From: Nitrospinota bacterium
GTDB taxonomy: Bacteria; Tectomicrobia; Entotheonellia; J063
Direction: 5' to 3'
Assembly (NCBI GenBank): GCA_003696125.1
Contig: RFHZ01000769.1
Coordinates: forward strand, 1-6,336
DNA length: 6,336 nt
The number at the start of each line of letters is the position of its first letter. Position 1 is the first letter of the stretch. The translations under genes were made by a program, and so were the position numbers. Below, in pieces: positions 1 to 5,117 of this stretch. Below the pieces are notes generated by a model. That model worked only from the letters and a program-made list of their open reading frames with translations, was not told the origin of the DNA and did no database searches.

Positions 1-1579
1 ACATACCCCGTACGAGGAGCTGGTTTATGGCAAAAAGAAGCTGATTATGGAGCAGCATATGGCAGGGGATGTGGACAATCTGGCTCATCTCCTCAAGCAG
101 ATCTCCAGCCAGGATCGCCATGGGAGCGATATCACCCTCACCAGCCTGAAAAAGGCGTTGATAGAGATCTGCGCCGCCTTTCCCATCTATCGCACCTATG
201 TCCATCGCGACCCGCCAGACCCGGCAGATCGCCTGTACATCACCCGGGCTATCCAGAAGGCGCGGGAGCGCAATCCTGCCCTCCAGCATGAACTCTCCTT
301 CATGGAGCGTTTCCTCCTCCTCCGCTTTGGTGACTATCTTCAAGAAGAAGAGCGCAAAGCCTGGCTTCATTTCCTGATGCGCTTCCAGCAACTGACCGCT
401 CCTCTGATGGCCAAAGGCTTTGAGGATACGACCCTCTATGTGTACAACCGCCTCCTGTCGCTCAACGAGGTGGGAGGCGAACCGCAACGATTCGGCACCA
501 CCCTGGAAGAGTGGCATCGCTTCAACAGGGAACGTGCCGCGCGGTGGCCACACGCCCTGAACGCCACCGCCACCCATGATACCAAACGGGGTGAAGATGT
601 GCGGGCACGCCTCAACGTTCTCTCCGAAATACCGGACACCTGGGAGAAACAGCTCCGGCTGTGGAGTCGCCTCAACCGCCGGAAGAAGCGGATGGTGCGG
701 GGCCGGCCGGTCCCGGACCGCAATGACGAGTACTTCCTCTACCAGACCCTCCTGGGAGCCCTCCCCTTTCGGGCAGAGGAGTACCCCTCCTTTCAGGAAC
801 GACTCAAGGCCTATATCGTCAAAGCGGTACGGGAGGCCAAGGTGTACACGGCCTGGCTCAAGCCGGATACCGCCTATGAAGAGGCCTTCCTTGCCTTTAT
901 CGATGCCATCCTCTCCCCCTCTCCACGCAACCGCTTCTGGCCAGCCCTGCTCTCCTTTCACCGGCAGATCGCCTTTTACGGGATCTGGAACGGGCTGTCC
1001 CAGACCCTGCTCAAGCTGACCGCACCCGGGGTTCCCGATTTCTATCAGGGAACAGAGTTCTGGGATCTGAACCTGGTCGATCCGGATAACCGCCGTCCGG
1101 TCGATTTTGACCGTCGAAAAGCGGTCTTACAGGAGATCAAAGGGAAAGGACCGGACCAGAGGCGAGGCCTCCTGGCAGAGTTGCTGCAGACCAGAGAGGA
1201 TGGCCGGATCAAGCTGTTTCTCATCGGCAAGGGTTTAGAGGTGCGGCAATCCCGACCAGCGCTCTTTGCCCGGGGAGCGTATATCCCTGTAGAGGTGGAA
1301 GGAAGATGGAGAGAACACATCATCGCCTTTGCCCGCCACTGGCAAGAGGAATGGGCCATCAGCGTGGCACCCCGCTTTCTGACCAGCCTGATCCCGCTGG
1401 GAACCCTTCCTCTCGGGATTCCGGTCTGGGGGGACACCCACCTGCGTCTTCCGGCCGGGGCTCCGACGCTATGGCAAGAGGCCTTTTCTACCCAACCGAT
1501 ACGCGGGGCATCTCTGCTGGTGGGAGAAATCCTGCAACACTTTCCGGTCGCCCTGCTGGTGAATAAGGAGAGAGGATGA
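1..1579 (+). CDS. treY: Maltooligosyl trehalose synthase, C-terminal part (5' end outside window)
   Basis: TreY (GH13 family) isomerises the reducing-end alpha-1,4 bond of a maltooligosaccharide into the alpha,alpha-1,1 bond of maltooligosyl trehalose; TreZ then releases trehalose in the cytoplasm. The reading frame is open from base 2 (HTPYEELVYGKKKLIMEQHM), so the ATG at 47 is internal and the gene starts upstream. About 525 residues are present, compared with 700-950 for the whole family, so the first two catalytic acids lie outside. Visible family motifs are ATATHDTKRGEDVRARLNVL (the Asp at 578-580 is expected to be the third catalytic acid), PGVPDFYQGTEFWDLNLVDP from about 1025, and the C-terminal PLGIPVWGDTHLRLP and HFPVALLV. 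The stop codon overlaps the malQ start by 4 bp, suggesting co-translation. Family assignment is secure; substrate preference is not visible. Confidence 0.95.
   Translation, partial: HTPYEELVYGKKKLIMEQHMAGDVDNLAHLLKQISSQDRHGSDITLTSLKKALIEICAAFPIYRTYVHRDPPDPADRLYITRAIQKARERNPALQHELSFMERFLLLRFGDYLQEEERKAWLHFLMRFQQLTAPLMAKGFEDTTLYVYNRLLSLNEVGGEPQRFGTTLEEWHRFNRERAARWPHALNATATHDTKRGEDVRARLNVLSEIPDTWEKQLRLWSRLNRRKKRMVRGRPVPDRNDEYFLYQTLLGALPFRAEEYPSFQERLKAYIVKAVREAKVYTAWLKPDTAYEEAFLAFIDAILSPSPRNRFWPALLSFHRQIAFYGIWNGLSQTLLKLTAPGVPDFYQGTEFWDLNLVDPDNRRPVDFDRRKAVLQEIKGKGPDQRRGLLAELLQTREDGRIKLFLIGKGLEVRQSRPALFARGAYIPVEVEGRWREHIIAFARHWQEEWAISVAPRFLTSLIPLGTLPLGIPVWGDTHLRLPAGAPTLWQEAFSTQPIRGASLLVGEILQHFPVALLVNKERG
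1565..1570 (+). promoter_or_regulatory. Ribosome binding site of malQ
   Basis: AAGGAG lies 5 nt before the ATG at 1576, inside the last codons of treY. With the ATGA stop/start overlap it fixes the malQ start and points to translational coupling. Confidence 0.8.
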
Positions 1580-3087
1580 AGCGCAGAGGAAGCGGGATAC
1601 TGCTGCATATAACCTCCTTACCCTCGCCCCATGGGATCGGGGATTTCGGTCCCTGGGCCTATCGCTTTGCCGATTTCCTGGCCGCGGCGCAGCAGAGCTT
1701 CTGGCAGGTCCTCCCCTTGCATCCGACAAGCCCGGCCTATGGCAACTCCCCGTACAGCAGCGACTCTGCCTTTGCCGGCAATCCCCTGTTCATCAGCCTG
1801 GAGAAGCTCCAGCAGGAAGGATGGCTGGAAGGGGTGACGGTAAGCCCTCCCCCTCCCTTTCCCGCCGGGAGGGTCGATTACCAGGCGGTCACGGCGTACA
1901 AGGAGCAGGTCCTTGGCCTCGTCTATGCCGCGTACAGGCGTAATCGCAGGCAGGAAGCCGACTTTACCCGCTTCTGCCGGGAACAGGCCTTCTGGCTGGA
2001 GGACTATGCCCTCTTCCGCGTGCTCAAGGCCCACTTTCAGGGGACAGTCTGGTCGCAGTGGCCCCCCGCGATCCGGGAGCGGGAAGAAGAGGCCCTGCAG
2101 CGCTTCCGGCAGCGGTTTGATGAGCAGATCGAGCAGGAGAAGTTCTTCCAGTACCTCTTCTTTACCCAGTGGTCGGCTCTCAAAGACTACTGCCACCGCA
2201 AGGGGATCCAGCTCATCGGGGATATTCCGATCTATGTGAACTACGACAGCGCCGATGTCTGGTCACATCCAGAACTCTTCAAGCTCGATGAACACAAGCA
2301 ACCCCGCTACGTCGCTGGCGTGCCTCCCGACTATTTCAGCGCCAGCGGCCAGCTCTGGGGGAATCCGGTCTACGACTGGGAGGAGCTCAAACGCACCCGC
2401 TACGCCTGGTGGGTAGAGCGGATCAGGCATAACCTCCAGCTCTTTGACCTGGTACGCCTCGATCACTTCCGTGGCTTTGTCGCTTACTGGGAAGTCCCGG
2501 CCGGGGAGAGCACGGCGATCAGGGGACAATGGATACCTGTACCCAGTATCGACTTCTTCTCGACTCTCTTCACCCGCTTTCCCTGTCTCCCCCTCATTGC
2601 CGAGGACCTGGGTCTGATCACCCCCGAGGTGCGCGAGGTCATGCAACGCTTCCATTTTCCGGGGATGAAGGTCCTCCTCTTCGCCTTCGGTCCTGACCTC
2701 CCCACCAACCCCTATATTCCCCACAACCACATCCCCCACTGTGTCGTCTACACCGGCACGCACGACAACAACACGGTGCAGGGATGGTGGCAGGAGGAAG
2801 CCTCTCCTGAGGATCGCGCGCGTCTCTCTGCCTATCTGGGCCGCGAGGTGCCGGCTTCCCAGGTTCACTGGGAACTGGTCCGGCTGGCCATGATGTCGGT
2901 GGCCAGCCTGGTGATCTTCCCGCTCCAGGACATCCTGGGCTTGGGGGCAGAGGCGCGGATGAATCGGCCGGCCACCAGCACCGGGAACTGGGAATGGCGG
3001 GTGAGGGCAGAACAGCTCACCCCAGAGATATCGGAACGACTGGCCCGCATGACTCGACTCTACGGGAGGGGAACCGTCCAGCTATAA
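1576..3087 (+). CDS. malQ: 4-alpha-glucanotransferase (amylomaltase, GH77)
   Basis: MalQ transfers alpha-1,4-glucan segments between malto-oligosaccharides in the cytoplasm, changing chain lengths and releasing glucose. At 503 aa it has the usual bacterial length without the long N-terminal extension of the E. coli type. The N-terminus RGSGILLHITSLPSPHGIGD and the SPYSSDSAFAGNP motif (59-70) are typical. GDIPIYVNYDSADVW (215-229) and VAGVPPDYFSASGQLWGNP (246-264) follow. The expected nucleophile is Asp296 in VRLDHFRGF, the acid/base is Glu343 in LIAEDLG, and the third acid is Asp397 in YTGTHDNNT. RMNRPATSTGNWEWR (461-475) closes the domain. All key residues are present, so the enzyme should be active. 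Beside treY it probably reshapes glycogen-derived oligosaccharides for trehalose synthesis; this role is inferred from position. A CT-rich stretch at 1845-1873 encodes the PPPPFPAG linker. Confidence 0.96.
   Translation: MKRRGSGILLHITSLPSPHGIGDFGPWAYRFADFLAAAQQSFWQVLPLHPTSPAYGNSPYSSDSAFAGNPLFISLEKLQQEGWLEGVTVSPPPPFPAGRVDYQAVTAYKEQVLGLVYAAYRRNRRQEADFTRFCREQAFWLEDYALFRVLKAHFQGTVWSQWPPAIREREEEALQRFRQRFDEQIEQEKFFQYLFFTQWSALKDYCHRKGIQLIGDIPIYVNYDSADVWSHPELFKLDEHKQPRYVAGVPPDYFSASGQLWGNPVYDWEELKRTRYAWWVERIRHNLQLFDLVRLDHFRGFVAYWEVPAGESTAIRGQWIPVPSIDFFSTLFTRFPCLPLIAEDLGLITPEVREVMQRFHFPGMKVLLFAFGPDLPTNPYIPHNHIPHCVVYTGTHDNNTVQGWWQEEASPEDRARLSAYLGREVPASQVHWELVRLAMMSVASLVIFPLQDILGLGAEARMNRPATSTGNWEWRVRAEQLTPEISERLARMTRLYGRGTVQL
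1851..1873 (+). repeat. GC-rich inverted repeat inside malQ
   Basis: CCCTCCC (1851-1857) and GGGAGGG (1867-1873) form perfect 7-bp arms around a 9-nt loop. The minus strand of 1845-1863 also has four runs of three or more G separated by 1-3 nt, a G-quadruplex-type pattern. It falls in the variable proline-rich linker of MalQ, so it may simply be codon composition. Confidence 0.4.
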
Positions 3088-3167
3088 ACCCTCCCCCCTC
3101 TCTCCAGGAGAACAGGGCTTCCCCGGTGCGGATCTATGCGCGGCCGATATCCGGACCTTGAAAGATC
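3088..3167. other. Intergenic region downstream of malQ, no gene and no clear terminator
   Basis: This is the promoter-upstream part of the 221-bp gap between malQ and the methyltransferase. It holds a pyrimidine tract (3089-3105). The first seven bases of this tract can pair with GGGAGGG at 3064-3070 across the malQ stop codon. No run of T follows, so this is not a convincing intrinsic terminator. No RNA gene or plausible small protein gene was seen. Confidence 0.5.
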
Positions 3168-3196
3168 TTGACTTCCCCAGGAGGTCATTTTATAGT
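3168..3196 (+). promoter_or_regulatory. Sigma70-type promoter for the methyltransferase gene
   Basis: TTGACT (3168-3173) matches the -35 consensus at 5 of 6 bases. TATAGT (3191-3196) matches the -10 consensus at 5 of 6, and the spacer is the optimal 17 bp. Transcription would begin near 3202-3204, giving a leader of about 105 nt before ATG 3309. This would let the methyltransferase be expressed independently of treY-malQ, and possibly read on into the pilin genes. An AGGAGG at 3179-3184 lies in the spacer but has no ATG, GTG or TTG at a useful distance, so it is not taken as a ribosome binding site. Confidence 0.65.
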
Positions 3197-3241
3197 AGAG
3201 GACACCATACGGAGGAGAGACGGTTCGACCAGGCGCTCGCT

Positions 3242-3276
3242 CCACCTGGTGGTGGAAATCCCTGCGGGCCAGGTGG
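3242..3276 (+). repeat. Inverted repeat in the methyltransferase mRNA leader
   Basis: CCACCTGG (3242-3249) and CCAGGTGG (3269-3276) are perfect 8-bp complementary arms, extendable to 10 bp at the base with one G-U pair (loop 3250-3268). The left arm could instead pair with ACCAGG at 3228-3233, or with an identical ACCAGG at 3296-3301 that contains the putative Shine-Dalgarno AGGA. The arms are directly readable; a regulatory role is inference. Confidence 0.45.
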
Positions 3277-3297
3277 GGAAGGGGGAGGAGGGGAAAC
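3275..3297 (+). repeat. Purine-rich tract, copy 1 (methyltransferase leader)
   Basis: G-runs separated by A, ending GGGGGAGGAGGGGAAAC (3281-3297). Nearly the same string recurs at 3889-3906 inside the following gene with one extra A, and a related tract lies at 5180-5205. Its GGAGG (3284-3288) is 20 nt before ATG 3309, too far to act as the ribosome binding site. Confidence 0.5.
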
Positions 3298-3298
3298 C

Positions 3299-3302
3299 AG
3301 GA
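3299..3302 (+). promoter_or_regulatory. Probable ribosome binding site of the methyltransferase gene
   Basis: AGGA lies 6 nt before ATG 3309. It is short but well placed. No other in-frame start downstream of the promoter (GTG 3249, 3252, 3273; ATG 3318) has a better-placed site. Confidence 0.5.
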
Positions 3303-3308
3303 CCAGCG

Positions 3309-4214
3309 ATGGGGTCGATGAAACGATCCGAAACCCTGTTCTCTTATCACTTAAACGGACACCGCTTCACGCTCTATAACCTGGACTGTATCCACGGCAT
3401 GCAGAGGTGGCTGGAAAAAGGGTCTGTCGATGTCGTTGTCACCTCCCCTCCCTACAATCTCGGGATCAAATATCGCCGGTATGACGATACCATTCCCAGA
3501 CAGGAATACCTCGCCTGGTTAGGAAAATGGGCCCGGGTTCTCAAAGAGGTGCTCAGTGAGAAGGGGTCCCTCTTTCTCAACATCGGAGCCAAACCCCTCG
3601 ATCCCTGGGTGCCTTTTGAGGTGGCGCTGGAGATGCGAAAACACTTCTGCCTGCAGAACGTCATCCACTGGATCAAATCGATCGCCATCCAGAAGGAGGA
3701 TGTGGGAGACTATCCCGGGATCACGCAGGATGTGGCCATCGGTCACTATAAACCGATTAACAGCTCCCGCTTCCTGAACGATTGCCACGAGTACGTGTTC
3801 CACCTGACCAAAGGAGGGGATGTTGAGCTGCATCGGCTGGCCATCGGCGTGGAGTACCAGGACAAGTCGAATGTTACCCGCTGGGAAAGGGGGAAGGAGG
3901 GGAAACGGTGCCGGGGAAACACGTGGTTTGTCCCCTATAAAACCATTAAGAACCGGGAGAGTGAGCGCCCTCACCCGGCCACCTTTCCTGTAAAACTCGC
4001 CAAGATGTGCATCTTATTGCACGGATTGGACCGCACTCGCCTGGTCCTGGACCCTTTCCTGGGCATAGGACATGCCGCTGTCGCCTGTGTGGAACTGGGG
4101 GTCGATTTTGTCGGCTTTGAGATCGACACCGACTATTATGCGGAAGCCTGCGCCGCCATAACCACCGCAGGACAAAGGCAATCGGTGGAGTCAGGGAAAG
4201 AGGAGTCGCTTTAA
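3309..4214 (+). CDS. Site-specific DNA methyltransferase, beta class (N4-cytosine or N6-adenine), apparently orphan
   Basis: Transfers a methyl group from S-adenosylmethionine to the exocyclic amino group of a base at a specific DNA sequence. From ATG 3309 the protein has 301 residues. Catalytic motif IV is TSPPYN at 45-50; Ser before PPY is commoner in N4-cytosine enzymes, but N6-adenine cannot be excluded. A central region with [12 protein letters not shown] (from 202) and [18 protein letters not shown] follows. SAM-binding motif [15 protein letters not shown], lies at about 245-258. Motif IV before motif I defines the beta order. Motif I has His where FxGxG is usually followed by Thr or Ser. 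The frame is open back to TTG 3168, but that codon is the -35 box and the encoded extension is low-complexity, so ATG 3309 was chosen (ATG 3318 is possible). No restriction endonuclease gene is adjacent in the window, so it may be regulatory or a remnant of a restriction-modification system. A purine-rich tract (3883-3906) encodes RGKEGKR. Confidence 0.9.
   Translation: MGSMKRSETLFSYHLNGHRFTLYNLDCIHGMQRWLEKGSVDVVVTSPPYNLGIKYRRYDDTIPRQEYLAWLGKWARVLKEVLSEKGSLFLNIGAKPLDPWVPFEVALEMRKHFCLQNVIHWIKSIAIQKEDVGDYPGITQDVAIGHYKPINSSRFLNDCHEYVFHLTKGGDVELHRLAIGVEYQDKSNVTRWERGKEGKRCRGNTWFVPYKTIKNRESERPHPATFPVKLAKMCILLHGLDRTRLVLDPFLGIGHAAVACVELGVDFVGFEIDTDYYAEACAAITTAGQRQSVESGKEESL
3883..3906 (+). repeat. 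Purine-rich tract, copy 2 (inside the methyltransferase gene)
   Basis: GGGGGAAGGAGGGGAAAC (3889-3906), preceded by GGGAAA, matches copy 1 at 3275-3297 apart from one extra A and one G/A change. In frame it encodes the basic patch ERGKEGK just before the conserved RGNTWF motif. It could be a short dispersed repeat or chance purine bias. Confidence 0.45.
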
Positions 4215-4249
4215 GAAACGCCCCACCCTTATCCCTGCTCTGCACTGGG

Positions 4250-4259
4250 AAGGAGGTGA
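4250..4259 (+). promoter_or_regulatory. Strong Shine-Dalgarno site of the first pilin gene
   Basis: AAGGAGGTGA is a near-perfect complement to the 16S rRNA 3' end, 8 nt before ATG 4268. It decides the start: the in-frame GTG at 4256 lies inside the site and cannot be the initiator. The 53 bp between the methyltransferase stop and this ATG show no convincing promoter or terminator. Confidence 0.8.
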
Positions 4260-4267
4260 ACGCTCTG

Positions 4268-4699
4268 ATGGGGGAGAGAGCCTTCACCCTGATTGAACTG
4301 CTGATCGTGGGAATGATCCTTGCCCTTATGGCCCTGCTGGCCCTCCCCAATTTTACCCACTGGCTCTTCATGACCAGGATGCATTCGACCGCCCGTGAGA
4401 TTGCGGCTGATCTCCAGACAGCCCGTATCAAAGCGATCACCCAGAACACCGCGTTTCGGGTCCGTTTTGATCCCCAGACCGAGACCTATCAGATGGAGAA
4501 GAGGGTGGCAGGTCAATGGAAAACCGTGGGAGATCCCAAGACCCTTCCCGCAGGTGTTGATCTGGTCCAGGTTACGAGGCAACCGATTTTTCAGCCGATT
4601 GGTACCGCTCCGGGAGGGACTACGGTGACCCTGCACGGGGCTCAGGGAGGCATAAAGAAGATCAAGGTCTCCTTTGCCGGCCGGATCAAGATCGAGTGA
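4268..4699 (+). CDS. fimT: FimT/GspH-type minor pilin (type IV prepilin)
   Basis: Predicted minor pilin, inserted in the inner membrane, cleaved and N-methylated by the prepilin peptidase, then assembled into the pilus priming complex. The 143-aa protein begins MGERA followed by FTLIELLIV, giving a 5-residue leader and Glu at +5 of the mature protein. The hydrophobic helix covers residues 6-28 and includes Pro at +22. The GspH/FimT domain follows, with the conserved type of segment ADLQTARIKAITQNTAFRVR (about 48-67). The residue before the cleavage site is Ala where Gly is usual; Ala is tolerated in some prepilins. It overlaps the next gene by 4 bp (GTGA). The symbol reflects domain type and cluster position; gspH-like is an equivalent label. 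Confidence 0.85.
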   Translation: MGERAFTLIELLIVGMILALMALLALPNFTHWLFMTRMHSTAREIAADLQTARIKAITQNTAFRVRFDPQTETYQMEKRVAGQWKTVGDPKTLPAGVDLVQVTRQPIFQPIGTAPGGTTVTLHGAQGGIKKIKVSFAGRIKIE

Positions 4700-5115
4700 G
4701 AAAGACGATGCTTCGCAGCAGTTGCTCTCCCCAGGAATTCACCGGCCAGGGGTTCACCCTGATCGAGGTGCTCATCGCCCTGATGATGCTGGCCGTTGTC
4801 TTCCTTGGGCTCTCTGCGCTGACGATCGCCGTGAGCACAGGGCTCTCCTCCAGCCATGCCGTGACCACGGCCATCACCCTGGCCCAGGACCGGATAGAGG
4901 AGATCAAAAATGGTGGTTATGCGCAGGCTACGGCGGCCAATTATCCGACCGAGGATTACCACACGATCCCCGGGTACCCGCAGTTTCGGCGCACCGTAAC
5001 CATCACCACAGACAGCCCGATACCCAACGTCAAAACCGTAAAGGTCACGGTCTCCTGGCATGGAAAAGGGGGAAAGACGCGGGAAGCTTCGCTGCAGACC
5101 ATGATCAGTCGATAG
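4696..5115 (+). CDS. pilV: PilV-type minor pilin (type IV prepilin)
   Basis: Predicted minor pilin of the priming/tip complex, 139 aa. From GTG 4696 the leader is MRKTMLRSSCSPQEFTGQG, cleaved before FTLIEVLIALMMLAVVFLGL, with Gly at -1 and Glu at +5. ATG 4708 in the same frame would give a 15-residue leader and is a reasonable alternative; neither has a strong ribosome binding site. GTG is preferred because it overlaps the fimT stop (GTGA), which suits translational coupling. After the helix, AQDRIEEIKNGGY (about 57-69) is the conserved PilV/GspI-like segment, followed by a beta-rich C-terminus (RRTVTITTD, VKVTVSWHGK). GspI of type II secretion is the main alternative, but the following pilW- and pilX-like genes favour a type IV pilus. 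Confidence 0.85.
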   Translation: MRKTMLRSSCSPQEFTGQGFTLIEVLIALMMLAVVFLGLSALTIAVSTGLSSSHAVTTAITLAQDRIEEIKNGGYAQATAANYPTEDYHTIPGYPQFRRTVTITTDSPIPNVKTVKVTVSWHGKGGKTREASLQTMISR

Positions 5116-5117
5116 GT

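Noticed and set aside
2263-2868. 201-codon open frame on the minus strand inside malQ
   Set aside because: It lies antisense to a well-conserved gene, has no recognisable domain, and is expected from GC-rich codon bias. The same holds for the other minus-strand frames (for example 1045-1608, 1618-2196, 3519-3974, 4956-5432).
3064-3095. Intrinsic terminator at the malQ stop codon
   Set aside because: The 7-bp arms have an 18-nt loop and are followed by C-rich sequence, not T residues.
3179-3184. AGGAGG as a ribosome binding site for a small leader gene
   Set aside because: No ATG, GTG or TTG occurs 4-12 nt downstream; the sequence is the promoter spacer.
3168-3308. N-terminal extension of the methyltransferase from TTG 3168
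   Set aside because: The codon is part of a near-consensus -35 box, no ribosome binding site precedes it, and the encoded residues are low-complexity and unlike the family N-terminus.
4256-4267. GTG 4256 as the start of the first pilin gene
   Set aside because: The codon is part of the Shine-Dalgarno AAGGAGGTGA, so ATG 4268 must be the start.
4674-5117. Open frame continuing upstream of pilW through the pilV gene
   Set aside because: It overlaps pilV in another frame, and the translation there shows no family resemblance; the PilW fold starts after 5118.
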